Made by a program: the position numbers and the translations under genes
Origin: Kineosporia succinea
Lineage (GTDB): Bacteria; Actinomycetota; Actinomycetes; Actinomycetales; Kineosporiaceae
Assembly: GCF_030811555.1 (NCBI RefSeq)
Contig: NZ_JAUSQZ010000001.1
Location: 5,887,241-5,951,240 of the forward strand
Direction of reading: 5' to 3'
DNA: 64,000 nucleotides
The notes under the pieces: model-generated
Told to the model about the DNA's origin: nothing
The model's database searches: none
What the model saw: only the letters and a program-made list of their open reading frames with translations
In this document: piece after piece, positions 23,475 through 32,452 of the stretch
How positions within the stretch are numbered: position 1 is the first letter of the stretch
Layout: every line of letters begins with the position of its first letter

Positions 23475-24620
23475 TCAGGCCACCGTTCCTGTCATCGTCC
23501 CCGGCTGAGGCAGGGGAGCGATACCCGTCAACGTCAGGTCCGCCGCGGCACCATTCAAGGTCAGTGATCCGACCCAGGCGACGCCGTTCTCGGCTGCGAT
23601 CACGTTCGACAGCGAGAAGTACCGGACCACCTTCGCTTCGGCGGACCAGATCGCGGGAGACAGGTCGCCGCCGCCCCAGACGCTCGGCGACAGAACGGCC
23701 GCCAGGGCGTCGTCGACGCGAGCGATGACTTCCTCCGCGACATACCCGTTGGCGATGTGCACGCTGTACGCCACGTTCACGACGACGTACGTCGGGTCTA
23801 TCGTGTGGACCTGAAAGTTCACCTCGCGCAGGCTGTCCAGGTATTCGACGACCGCGAGGTGAGTGGCCGTCTCGACGGGCGTCCCGTCAGCAGCGACCAG
23901 CGCGACTGTCACCATCCGCTCGTGCGTGTCGGCGCCGTCCTCCGGGTCGTACCCGCTGATCCCCAGCCCTCTGTGAACCCCTGGGATCCGGGCAGCGAGA
24001 ACCGCGAAGTCAGACGCCAGGATCGGTCGGGGCGCCAGCAGCTTCACCTCGGCCGACAGCCGGTCAAGGTAGGAGGCGTCAGACTCCGGGTCGATGCCAC
24101 CGTCCGTTGCTGATGACACCGTCGCCGACGTCACGTAGCTCAGCGAATCGACCAGCTCCAGCGACGTACCGGGGGCAATGCCATTCGCTGCCCGGCCCAC
24201 GTCGACCGCGCGGACCGCGACCCCCGAAGCGCTCGTCGAGCCGGCCGGGACATCGACCTGAGTCACCGTCTCGAGAAGGATCATCGAGTCCCCGGACGTG
24301 CGATACCCGACCAGCGTGCCCGCAGGGATCGTCCATCCCTGGTCGGATTCCACCACCCACGTCGACAGACCCGCCGCGCGCTGACCGACAGACTGGTTGA
24401 TGCCGAGCATCTGCGTCCCGAAAGCGCGGAAGACCTGCGGCGGCACCTCGCGCACCGCGTAGGCCAGCTCGGAGTTCATGCGCGCCAGAGCTTCGATCAG
24501 CCACACCTCAAGGTGACCGTCCGAGGGCTCCCAGCCCGGGATCACGGACTGCAGGTACGCGACCGCATCGTCGGCGAGCTGATCGGCGTCGGCCGTGAAA
24601 TCAATGTTCACGAAGCTCAT
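23475..24620 (-). CDS. Baseplate J/gp47-like wedge protein
   Basis: 381 residues. The N-terminus (DELVDEAVAYLQSVIPGWEPSDGHLEVWLIEALARMN-like) and the central GIAPGTSLELVDSLSYV and DAELPYLDRL-type segments (PESDASYLDRLSAEVKLLAPRPILASDFAVLAARIPGV spans the conserved region) identify a gpJ/gp47 family baseplate wedge subunit. It overlaps the gp25 gene by 4 bases. Confidence 0.85.
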   Translation of the reverse strand: MSFVNIDFTADADQLADDAVAYLQSVIPGWEPSDGHLEVWLIEALARMNSELAYAVREVPPQVFRAFGTQMLGINQSVGQRAAGLSTWVVESDQGWTIPAGTLVGYRTSGDSMILLETVTQVDVPAGSTSASGVAVRAVDVGRAANGIAPGTSLELVDSLSYVTSATVSSATDGGIDPESDASYLDRLSAEVKLLAPRPILASDFAVLAARIPGVHRGLGISGYDPEDGADTHERMVTVALVAADGTPVETATHLAVVEYLDSLREVNFQVHTIDPTYVVVNVAYSVHIANGYVAEEVIARVDDALAAVLSPSVWGGGDLSPAIWSAEAKVVRYFSLSNVIAAENGVAWVGSLTLNGAAADLTLTGIAPLPQPGTMTGTVA

Positions 24621-24955
24621 GTCAGCCTCACGCCCGCCAGGATCACCGCGCGGGTCTCCGCGTCGTCACGGTCACCGGCAACACCCACGACCGATTCCAG
24701 GTCGACCTCAGCGCGAGGCTCCCACTCCGCGACCGCCGTCTCGACGCCCGCCGTTTCCAGCGCACCGTCCCGGCTCATCACGAACGTCAGATCGCCGACC
24801 CCGTACTCGGGCACCTCAAGCCTCGATCCAACCGGCGTGTCCAGAAGCACGGCCACACACTGGGTCACGTCGTCGATGTCGCCGTCCTCGTTCACCGCGA
24901 ACGCGCCCGCAGGAGAAAGCCGCAGCGGGATCGCCAGATGTGGGATGTCAGCCAC
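24617..24955 (-). CDS. GpW/gp25 family baseplate protein
   Basis: 112 residues from GTG 24955 with GGTGGAGGTG upstream. The pattern VTQCVAVLLDTPVGSRLEVPEYGVGDLTF is the conserved core of gp25-like lysozyme-fold baseplate wedge proteins. Size and position between gpV-like and gpJ-like genes fit. Confidence 0.85.
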   Translation of the reverse strand: MADIPHLAIPLRLSPAGAFAVNEDGDIDDVTQCVAVLLDTPVGSRLEVPEYGVGDLTFVMSRDGALETAGVETAVAEWEPRAEVDLESVVGVAGDRDDAETRAVILAGVRLT

Positions 24956-24958
24956 GAC

Positions 24959-25255
24959 TCACCTCCACCACGCGAGAATCCACGGCTCATGGTCCGATCC
25001 GGCGTATGCGACCAGGCAGGTGTCCCCGACGCGTGGCCCGTAGCCGTCATCGAGAGCGTCCTGCGCGGTGTCGTACCCGCCCAGGCTCCAGCGTGCCGGG
25101 CCCCACGCGTGCGCAGGCGACCCGGGCAGCACGAATGTTGCGCCCGCCGCCGTGGTCTTCTTCACGCGGCCGACCTCGACCGAATCGAAGCCGTCGCCCG
25201 TGGTCGATCCGGGAATGACGCCCGGCCCGAGAGGATCAAACCCGCCGCGCCCCAT
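24959..25255 (-). CDS. Baseplate spike/OB-fold protein, gpV-like
   Basis: 98 residues. Short beta strands with AHAWGPARWSLGGY, then GPRVGDTCLVAYAGSDHEPWILAWW, resemble the OB-fold domain of gpV/gp5 spike or hub proteins. No C-terminal beta helix, so the puncturing tip would be supplied by another protein. One base overlap with the hub gene. Confidence 0.6.
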   Translation of the reverse strand: MGRGGFDPLGPGVIPGSTTGDGFDSVEVGRVKKTTAAGATFVLPGSPAHAWGPARWSLGGYDTAQDALDDGYGPRVGDTCLVAYAGSDHEPWILAWWR

Positions 25256-26679
25256 CAGGATCCGATCGGGATGTTGCCGTCGTCGGGACGCTTCGGGTAC
25301 CGGCGCGGCTCGGTCCTGGCGTTGAACATGCCCGGCAACAAGCCGCCGTTCGTGAACCGGTCACCGATGTTCCCGATCTTGCAGCCATAGGCGGACCCCA
25401 TCGCTTCCATCGTCTTCCCGTTCCCCAGGCTGATCGCGATGTGATTCGTCTGCCCGACACCGACCCGGATCAGCACGGCGCCCCGGGTACGCGACGCCTC
25501 CTCGATGGAGATCAGCTGACCCCGGTCCTTGCACAGGTCGTACATGTGCGACGTCGGCTTGCTGATCCCGCTGAAACCAGCTCGCGCGGCGCAGTACTGC
25601 ACCAGGCCTGAGCAGTCGAACTTCCCAGGCCCGGACGCGCCCCAGTCGTAAGGCTTGCCGCGCTGGTCGAGGGCGGTCTGAACGAACTTCTCGACCTTCG
25701 GGTCCGCCGATTTCGTGCCCGTGGACAGGTCGGGATCGTCGGGCAGGTTGATCGAATCCCAGCCGTCTTCGCCGGCTTCACCGTCGCCGCCCCCGCCGCC
25801 GCTGGTCGCCGCCTCTTCCCGCTGCACCTCGATCGGCTCCGGAAGCGTCGGCAGCGGCAGGATCAGGTTCACGCCGACCTGCTGCGAGAAAGCACTTCGC
25901 GTGATCGACTCGACCAGCCACACGCGGTCGCCCGGGCCCATGCCCTCGAGCTGCACGGCAGTGCCCGGCACCAGGCTCCGGAAACCCGCGCGGCCGGTCA
26001 GGGAAGCAGTCGCCGTCGGCTTGCCCACGTCGTAGTCGATATCGATGTCGTCGACGCCCTGCGAGTCCTCCGTCAGGACGTACGGACTCTGCGCCTTCAG
26101 GAACGTGTCCGGCAACAGATTCAGCGTCGACCGGTACGCCCACACCCGCCACTGGATCTCGCCCATGATCCGCCCGGCTGCGGTCCACGTGTCCTCAGGC
26201 TCGCCCGCCTGATCGTTGCTTTTCGCCGTGCCACGGGACAGTTCGACCTTCGCGGTCGGGCCCTGCGTCGTCCTGACCTTGATCCAGGAGGCGTCCGCGC
26301 GGACGAGCGACTCGATGAACGCTGCCCTCGACATCGCTCCGGGAGCGACCTTCCTGAAACTGTCCTGCCGGCGCAGCTTCGCAACCGCGAGATCCTCGAA
26401 CACGATGCTGACGGTGGAGCCGGTCTTGCGGACCGCGGCGAGCTCGAACGCGGCACGGTCGATCACCAGCGTCGATCGTTGCGTCAGCAGGCCCGACCGC
26501 AGAAGCGTCCGATCCGGATCCTCAAGAGTGAGATCGACCGTCGAAGCACCCGTGATCGTCTCGGTCATCGTCAGGGCTGTCAGTGCACCCACCAGCGATG
26601 CGTGGGTCTTCTTCGCGTCCGTCCCGTTCAGCTCAAGCCGGCCGAGGTCCAGTGCGCCCACAGGCGTCTTCTTCGCCAT
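25255..26679 (-). CDS. Baseplate hub protein fused to an NlpC/P60 peptidase
   Basis: 474 residues. The N-terminal 280 residues look like a phage hub (gpD/gp27-type: ITGASTVDLTLEDPDRTLL, GTAVQLEGMGPGDRVWLVESITRS). After a Gly-rich linker (about residues 295-310) comes an NlpC/P60 domain with the catalytic Cys in FDCSGLVQYC, the His in NHIAISLGNG, and HMYD. NlpC/P60 enzymes cut peptidoglycan peptides, so this is a tail-carried lysin used at entry. Distinct from the M15 endolysin. Confidence 0.85.
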   Translation of the reverse strand: MAKKTPVGALDLGRLELNGTDAKKTHASLVGALTALTMTETITGASTVDLTLEDPDRTLLRSGLLTQRSTLVIDRAAFELAAVRKTGSTVSIVFEDLAVAKLRRQDSFRKVAPGAMSRAAFIESLVRADASWIKVRTTQGPTAKVELSRGTAKSNDQAGEPEDTWTAAGRIMGEIQWRVWAYRSTLNLLPDTFLKAQSPYVLTEDSQGVDDIDIDYDVGKPTATASLTGRAGFRSLVPGTAVQLEGMGPGDRVWLVESITRSAFSQQVGVNLILPLPTLPEPIEVQREEAATSGGGGGDGEAGEDGWDSINLPDDPDLSTGTKSADPKVEKFVQTALDQRGKPYDWGASGPGKFDCSGLVQYCAARAGFSGISKPTSHMYDLCKDRGQLISIEEASRTRGAVLIRVGVGQTNHIAISLGNGKTMEAMGSAYGCKIGNIGDRFTNGGLLPGMFNARTEPRRYPKRPDDGNIPIGS

Positions 26680-27377
26680 CAGGACGCCGGAAGTTTCAGG
26701 CGCAGGCCGACCTTGAGATGCTTCGGGTCGCGGATGCTCGGGTTCAGCTTCTTGATGTCGGCCGCCCTCTTCGCGGACCCGAGCTGCTTCGCCGCGATCT
26801 TCCCCAGCGTGTCGCCCTGCTTCACGACATAGATCTTGGTCTTGCTCCCCGAACCCTGCTTCTCCTTGGACCGTTTCGCCGCCGACGTCTTGATGATCAC
26901 GTCGCCCGGGACGTACTGCAGCAGACTCAGTGTCACCAGCGTCCGCAGCGGCACCCGATCCGAACGGCGCACGATCGTCATCGCCGTATCGTCATCGACC
27001 TGCAGGCCATCACATACCCAGTGCATGGCCTCATCCAACGGCCAAGCCCCCAGCACCCGGAATGCGGGAGGAACCAAAGCCCCGTTCGTCGGCGCGAAAT
27101 GCCTCTCCAGGTATGCGATCGACTGGGCCTGAGACTGCCCCAGCCGGGACGCAGCGAACCCGTCGAACAGCATCTGCAGTGACGCGCGCATCGGCTGCGG
27201 GCCCTGCCACTCCGTCATCGACCTCTTACGGGGCCGGTCGATGATCTTCCAACCGCCGTAGCCGTCCTGAACTTTCGGCAGAGACGGACCAAACCGCGCA
27301 CGCATCGCGATCCGCTTGTCAGAGACACGCACGAGCGTGCACAGCGGCGACGTCGTCTTCGGGGTAGCCAGAGGCAT
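26679..27377 (-). CDS. LysM-domain tail/baseplate protein
   Basis: 232 residues. The C-terminus is a LysM (YVVKQGDTLGKIAAKQLG, IKKLNPSIRDPKHLKVGLRLKL). The N-terminal 150 residues resemble gp53-like or P2 gpX-associated tail proteins. LysM would bind peptidoglycan or join tail and hub. Sits between the tape measure and the hub. Confidence 0.8.
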   Translation of the reverse strand: MPLATPKTTSPLCTLVRVSDKRIAMRARFGPSLPKVQDGYGGWKIIDRPRKRSMTEWQGPQPMRASLQMLFDGFAASRLGQSQAQSIAYLERHFAPTNGALVPPAFRVLGAWPLDEAMHWVCDGLQVDDDTAMTIVRRSDRVPLRTLVTLSLLQYVPGDVIIKTSAAKRSKEKQGSGSKTKIYVVKQGDTLGKIAAKQLGSAKRAADIKKLNPSIRDPKHLKVGLRLKLPAS

Positions 27378-27395
27378 CGCGTCACCGCCCTCTCG

Positions 27396-29639
27396 TCAAC
27401 GACGGGCCGCCAGATCATCACGCCCGCGGATCGTCTGCTCAGCCAGAACTCGCCTGTCCACCACGAACTGGACCGTGATCGGCCGGTCGTCCGTCAGCCG
27501 CAAGTCGCGCTTGACGGACGGATCCAGGGGTACGACCTGAGCGCCAGTAGGCATCTGGATCAACTCGGGGCCTTCTTCGCCGATCACCGCGACACCCGGG
27601 GCGACAGCGCGCCCACCCTTGGCGAGCAGGGGGATATCGGGGATCAGGTCAACGCTTTGCCCGGCGATGCCGTCCGGGAACCCCGGGACCTTGCCCATCC
27701 AGCCAGGGATCTTGATGGTGAGGTCGAGGCCGTTCCACAGGCCAATGACGAAGTTGATCAGATTGCGAAAGCCGGAGCCGATGGCGTCGAGGGAGGTCTG
27801 AACCAGGCCTACGGCGGCGTCGATCGGGTTGGCGAGCACATCGCCGATACGCGTCCAGGTCCGCTGAATCCAGTTCCACACGCCACGCACGGCGCCCAGC
27901 ACCAGCTTGAAGGATGCCTGCACGCCAGCCCGGAACCAGCCAACGCGGCGGTAGGCGAGCACGAAGGCGCCGATCAGCAGGATGACGCCGGTGACGATGA
28001 GGCCCACCGGATTGAGCCGCATCACAGTGTTCAGCACCCGCATGGCTATCGCCCAGGTGCGCGTGGCGATGGCGGCAGCGCGCGTCGCGACCGTACTGGC
28101 GACAGTAGCGACCCGGTGACGCACCGAGGCAACCACGCCCGTGTTCTTCGCTGCCGTGTCAGTGGCCGTTGCGCCGGCCGAAGCCTTAAGCGCAGTCGTG
28201 TTCGCCTTGAGGCTCGTCGCGAGAGCGCGCTGAGAAGCTGCCAACCGCGAGTTGGCTATGATCTCGGCGATCTTCAGCGGCACGGCGAACACGCTCATGG
28301 CGTTACTGGCAGCCTGCGCGCCCTTGTATGCGATGAGCGCGACGACAAGATAGGGCATCATCTTCGCCAGCAGGCCCGTGTGGTCGGCGAGCCAGCCCAT
28401 AGCTACGCCGGCCACGTTGAGCGTGTCGGCGACGCCCTGGCCGGCACCCGACCCCAGTGCACCCAGCGACTCGGCGAGCTTCTCGAGTGAAGCGCCGAGG
28501 CCGGAAAAACTGGAACCCTCGCCCGCGCTGCCCATCGAAGCGTCGAAGTTGGTGAAGAACTCATCCACCTTCGGCCCGTACTTCTCGGTGAGCTGGTCCA
28601 CCCAACCGAGGAAGGCCACGCCCTTGTCGCGCATGTCGCCGAGCCACGAAATGAACTTGGGCCCGTTCTTCGTCGCCGTGTCCAGGATCCAGCGAGCGAA
28701 CGGTATCGCCGACCCGGTGACGAAACCCGTGATCCAGCGGGTGACCGCAGGACCATGGTCGCTCACCCAGTCGTTGAAAGAGGGCAGAAGTTCATCATTC
28801 AGCGCCCTGACGACCGCAAGAACGGCCGGCAGAAGCGCTTTGCCGAGACGCCCCTTCAAGTCCTCCCACTGGGCGGCCAGCTTGCGTTGCATGTTCGCGA
28901 GACCCTCACCGTTACGGGTGAAGTCGCCCTGCGCCTTGCCTGTCTGCTCGAGGATCAGCTTGTACGACGCCTGCGCCTTGTCGGCCGCCGAGAGCTTCTC
29001 CTTCGAGTCCGCCAGCCCGAGCGCCATCGCCTTCTGCTCGACGGCAGCAGCCGAAATGGCGAAACCGTACCGCTGCAGCGGGTCATACTCGCCAGCCAGC
29101 GCCGACGACATCGCGTCGAGCATCTCCTGCGGCGAGGCGTTGTTGAAGCTGGCCAGGTCGGCGGCGGTGACGACGAGCTGCTTGCTCATCAGCGCGGCCT
29201 CACGTGAGGTCGCGCCCAAGTTCAGGAAGAGGTTGCCGTAGTTCGAGGCAGCGCTGAGGGCGTCGTTTTTCGACATGCCGAGACTCGCGGCGGTCGTCTT
29301 GCCCCAGTTCTTCATCGATTCCGACGTCTTGCCGAAGACCTGATCAGTCTTCTGCAGCGTCTCCCCGAGATCCGAGGCCGCACTCACAGCCTGCGTCCCG
29401 AGGATCACCGCAGTAGCACCGGCAGCGATCGTTGTCGCCGTGGCCACGCGAGTGATGTCCGTCAGCGCTCGGCGCAGAAGACCGAAACCGCCGGCAGCCA
29501 CAGAAGCGAGACGCGAGCGACGGTCGGCCTTCTCGACTTCCTCGCCGACCTCGCGGATCGCCGCCCCGGAGCGCTTCGAGTCCCGGATGAACGCCTCAAC
29601 CTGCGCGAGGCGAATTTCGATTGTGACGTCGTCAGCCAC
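27396..29639 (-). CDS. Tape measure protein
   Basis: 747 residues from GTG 29639 with GGAGG 8 bases upstream. Helical N-terminal region with a typical tape-measure core (LGETLQKTDQVFGKTSESMKNWG, NLFLNLGATSREAALMSKQL), several hydrophobic segments (about residues 440-460, 550-600), then a soluble C-terminus ending in a short strand-rich region. It sets tail length; at about 0.15 nm per residue it predicts roughly a 110 nm tail. Confidence 0.9.
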   Translation of the reverse strand: MADDVTIEIRLAQVEAFIRDSKRSGAAIREVGEEVEKADRRSRLASVAAGGFGLLRRALTDITRVATATTIAAGATAVILGTQAVSAASDLGETLQKTDQVFGKTSESMKNWGKTTAASLGMSKNDALSAASNYGNLFLNLGATSREAALMSKQLVVTAADLASFNNASPQEMLDAMSSALAGEYDPLQRYGFAISAAAVEQKAMALGLADSKEKLSAADKAQASYKLILEQTGKAQGDFTRNGEGLANMQRKLAAQWEDLKGRLGKALLPAVLAVVRALNDELLPSFNDWVSDHGPAVTRWITGFVTGSAIPFARWILDTATKNGPKFISWLGDMRDKGVAFLGWVDQLTEKYGPKVDEFFTNFDASMGSAGEGSSFSGLGASLEKLAESLGALGSGAGQGVADTLNVAGVAMGWLADHTGLLAKMMPYLVVALIAYKGAQAASNAMSVFAVPLKIAEIIANSRLAASQRALATSLKANTTALKASAGATATDTAAKNTGVVASVRHRVATVASTVATRAAAIATRTWAIAMRVLNTVMRLNPVGLIVTGVILLIGAFVLAYRRVGWFRAGVQASFKLVLGAVRGVWNWIQRTWTRIGDVLANPIDAAVGLVQTSLDAIGSGFRNLINFVIGLWNGLDLTIKIPGWMGKVPGFPDGIAGQSVDLIPDIPLLAKGGRAVAPGVAVIGEEGPELIQMPTGAQVVPLDPSVKRDLRLTDDRPITVQFVVDRRVLAEQTIRGRDDLAARR

Positions 29640-29662
29640 GAATCACCTCCGGCGCCGCAGGA

Positions 29663-30348
29663 TCAAGCGAGGATCTTCGCGAGGTTGTTCGCGACGTGCG
29701 TGCCAATGTTGTGCGCCAACACCGTCAGCTCATGATTTCGACGCTCAGCGTCAGCCTCGACGGCCTTGGCGAGCACCGCATCAACGATGATCCGATCCAC
29801 GCCATCGGCGCGGAGGTACCTCATCGGATCCCAGCCCAGCAGTAGCGCCGTCGCGGCATTCGCGACCTCGGCGGCGCCGGCTATTCCCCCGCGAAGTCCT
29901 CGTCGGCCTCGAGCTCCGCGTACCCCGAGAGCTTGTGGACCTTCCCGGCCAGCTGCAGGATGACACCGTCCTTCCCGAGGGTGAGGGCCCGCAGGATGGA
30001 CAGGTTCGTCGCGTCCGGCTCCAGGTCCAGGCCGGCGAGGAAGTCAGGGTCCTTCAGGCCAATCTCCCCGGCCGGGACGCCACTGCCGTCGTCATCTTCA
30101 CCGATCACCACCGCGTCGGTCGCATCGGCGATGATCGCGGCCGATGTCGCCAGCTCGACGCGCGCTTTCGCACCCTTCGTCGCGACGGAGATCTTGGTGC
30201 TCTGCTTGCGCAGGAACTCGTGCTCCAGCGGATGCATGCGCAGCGCCAACCGAGGCGAAGACCAGCCCGGGAGCAGCACATCCTCGCTCGCAGCCTCAGC
30301 GAGCAGCTGCTCACGTCGGGCCTTGAGCCCATCGAAAAGGGAAGGCAT
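29663..30348 (-). CDS. Tail assembly chaperone gpG-T fusion by -1 frameshift
   Basis: Just before the stop of gpG the sequence GGGGGAA (29884-29890) allows a -1 shift. The new frame then continues for 73 codons (counted back from the TGA at 29663-29665): IAGAAEVANAATALLL, then a helical acidic stretch ending NNLAKILA. The product would be about 228 residues. The frame has normal codon content and sits exactly where lambda gpGT, L5-type and other long-tailed phages place this shift. Confidence 0.85.
29881..30348 (-). CDS. Tail assembly chaperone gpG
   Basis: 155 residues; the ATG at 30348 shares a base with the stop of the tail-tube gene (TGATG). Acidic, with a DVLLPGWSSPRLALRMHPLEHEFLRKQS segment. 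Position between tail tube and tape measure, plus the frameshift signal at the end, identifies it. In related phages gpG coats the tape measure before tube assembly. Confidence 0.8.
   Translation of the reverse strand: MPSLFDGLKARREQLLAEAASEDVLLPGWSSPRLALRMHPLEHEFLRKQSTKISVATKGAKARVELATSAAIIADATDAVVIGEDDDGSGVPAGEIGLKDPDFLAGLDLEPDATNLSILRALTLGKDGVILQLAGKVHKLSGYAELEADEDFAGE
29884..29890 (-). promoter_or_regulatory. -1 ribosomal slippery sequence GGGGGAA
   Basis: Within GCG GGG GAA TAG, shifting back one base gives GGG GGA ATA and opens the T frame. The heptamer sits immediately before the gpG stop codon. Confidence 0.75.
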
Positions 30349-30782
30349 CAGCCCAGCACTCCGTCCGTCGAGCACACGAGCTCTAGCATGTTGATCGATG
30401 TGGACGACGAATCCGCGTCCGGGTAGTTGACCGTCATGAGGATCCCCGAGTACACGTGCGGCTTCCCTACCGCATCACCCGAGACGCCCAGGGGCTGCTT
30501 GGTGATCGACATGCGCGCCCGCCCACACAGTGACGCGAGCTTGCGTGCATAGTCGTGGTCACGCTCGTAGTCGTAACGTCGCCCGACAGTGACATTCCCG
30601 ACCGAGACAGGCCCGCCGTAAGCCCTCTCGCTGCGCATGCCGCCCTCGCGGTACTTCGTCTCAGACGCGGTCACATCGCCGCCGGAGCACTTGTCGAACG
30701 GGTCGGGGATCTTCACGAGTTTCCCCGACCCGATGGCGCTCTCGACGTACACGCTGATGAGCCACTGATCCTGCCTGCTCAT
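30348..30782 (-). CDS. Tail tube protein
   Basis: 144 residues directly after the sheath gene, as expected. The pattern FDKCSGGDVTASETKYREGGM and VSVGNVTVGRRYDYERDHDYARKL fits the conserved T4-gp19-like/actinophage tail tube domain. It forms the inner tube of the contractile tail. Confidence 0.8.
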   Translation of the reverse strand: MSRQDQWLISVYVESAIGSGKLVKIPDPFDKCSGGDVTASETKYREGGMRSERAYGGPVSVGNVTVGRRYDYERDHDYARKLASLCGRARMSITKQPLGVSGDAVGKPHVYSGILMTVNYPDADSSSTSINMLELVCSTDGVLG

Positions 30783-30795
30783 GGCCGCACCTTCC

Positions 30796-32271
30796 TCAGT
30801 TCACCAGGGAGTCGGTGATCGGGTACTTGACGATCTGGATCTCGACGAACTCGGCGAACGGGCTCATGCGCAAGCTCAGGGTCGCCCGGAGAACACCCGC
30901 CGCGAGCGATTCCGGAGTGTTGACACCCGGCCCGGTGTCGACCCGGAACGCCTCCTCAGCGGTCTCACCGAACAGCTCCCCGGCACTCCAGTGCAGCTGC
31001 AGCATGGCGGCGAGCGCGGCATTGAAAGCGGCGATCGTGTGACCGCGCCCGTCGAGCTGATCGAAAACGAACTGCTCGCCGATCGCGCCGGCCTCGTCGG
31101 TCAGCTTCAGCCGCAGGAGCTGATTACTGAGCATCCGCCAGGCCGGTGTGCCGTCGAGCGACCTGTACCCGTACAGGGAGACGTCTCCGTTCGCGGTCAC
31201 GCGCCGGAAAATGTTGACGCCGGAGTCGTTGAGCAGGCCGCGCTCGATGTCGGTGAACGCCTGCTGGGCGACGTCGATGACCCAGGTCGCGACACCGTTC
31301 GCGCCGGCCGCGGGCACGTTCGCCAGGCCTGTCTTGACCTGCCGCGAGATGATGCCCGCGGCGACGCTGGACGGTGGGACCACCCGCGTCGTGCCCGTCG
31401 CGACGCCGGGGACCTTCAGCCACGGAGCGAAAGTGGCCCCGTACTCGTCGAAAGTGGCGTTCGCGCGGTCGGTCGCCGCGAGGCCGGACAGGGTGAGCTG
31501 TGTGGCGTCCGCAGGCCCGTCGAGCAGCGCCTGACGGTTGAAAGCGGCGGCATGGTTGACGGCCTGGACGTGGGCGCCGCTGGTTGTCCGGCCAGGCATC
31601 GACACCAGTCCCGGCCCGAACGCCTGCCCGAAACGAGCCAGCGCCGCGGACCACTCGGCGTCGGTGATGCTGGCCCGGTCATCCGAGCCGCCCGACAGGG
31701 CCGTGGCGGAGGCCAGGGCAGGCAAGTTGGACGGCGCGGTCGACGTCGAACCGGCGTCGGTGATGGTCACCCACATCGACGTGTTCTGCGACCACTCGAC
31801 GGCGGCAGTGGGGGACGACAGGTCGGGGGACTGCTCGACCGGGGCGCCGTCGAGATAGATGACCAGGACGTAGGTGCCCGACACCGACCCGGCGAGGACC
31901 TGCACGGTGATGCGCGACCCGTACGACCCGGGCCCCTTCGGCTTCACGGTCAGCGTCGGCAGCGGACTGCCCGCACGGTCATTCAGGGTCAGGCTGGAGA
32001 ACGTCGCCGCAGGACCGACCACGCGGGCCACGCGCAGCTGTGCGCCGCCCACCCGGAAGAACGCATCCACGGCGTCGTACAGGGTGCCGTACGGGACACG
32101 CGCACCATACTGCGCGACGAAATCGGAGAGGCTGTAGATCGGCCGTCCAGTGCTGACCGTGGTCGGCCCGAGCTCGGTGATCCCGGCGACAAACCACGTG
32201 CCGAGATCCTGCCCATCGTCTCCGATCCCGGAGATCGCGGACGACGTGACGGATGTACCCGGTGCGGCCAT
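30796..32271 (-). CDS. Tail sheath protein
   Basis: 491 residues from ATG 32271. N-terminal segment (GTWFVAGITELGPTT, SLSDFVAQYGARVPYGTLYDAVDAFF) and C-terminal segment (NIFRRVTANGDVSLYGYRSLDG, AFRVDTGPGVNTPESLAAGVL, TLSLRMSPFAEFVEIQIVK) match the phage tail sheath family. It proves a contractile tail. ATG follows the stop of a 59-residue gene by one base. Confidence 0.9.
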   Translation of the reverse strand: MAAPGTSVTSSAISGIGDDGQDLGTWFVAGITELGPTTVSTGRPIYSLSDFVAQYGARVPYGTLYDAVDAFFRVGGAQLRVARVVGPAATFSSLTLNDRAGSPLPTLTVKPKGPGSYGSRITVQVLAGSVSGTYVLVIYLDGAPVEQSPDLSSPTAAVEWSQNTSMWVTITDAGSTSTAPSNLPALASATALSGGSDDRASITDAEWSAALARFGQAFGPGLVSMPGRTTSGAHVQAVNHAAAFNRQALLDGPADATQLTLSGLAATDRANATFDEYGATFAPWLKVPGVATGTTRVVPPSSVAAGIISRQVKTGLANVPAAGANGVATWVIDVAQQAFTDIERGLLNDSGVNIFRRVTANGDVSLYGYRSLDGTPAWRMLSNQLLRLKLTDEAGAIGEQFVFDQLDGRGHTIAAFNAALAAMLQLHWSAGELFGETAEEAFRVDTGPGVNTPESLAAGVLRATLSLRMSPFAEFVEIQIVKYPITDSLVN

Positions 32272-32272
32272 G

Positions 32273-32452
32273 TCACGCCTCCTTCGCCGGGACCATCGCG
32301 AGCGCCCCGGAGTCGACAAGGGCCTGCTCGTGCTCGGTCAGGATGATCGTTGCCTTCTCCCCGGGCGCGATCACGCGGCCCGTGGAAAGGTCCCTCGGGA
32401 CCGTGCTGACGTTGATGACCTCGGTCAGGACCGGGCCTCTCGGTGATGCCAC
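32273..32452 (-). CDS. Small hypothetical protein before the sheath gene
   Basis: 59 residues from GTG 32452, which overlaps the preceding TAG by one base. It contains LSTGRVIAPGEKATIILTEHE and a C-terminal helix. GAAGGAGG near its end is the ribosome site of the sheath gene. Family unknown; possibly a neck or head-tail accessory. Confidence 0.6.
   Translation of the reverse strand: MASPRGPVLTEVINVSTVPRDLSTGRVIAPGEKATIILTEHEQALVDSGALAMVPAKEA

Noticed and set aside
30781-32346. 521-codon plus-strand open frame over the sheath gene
   Set aside because: Antisense of the tail sheath; no motif.
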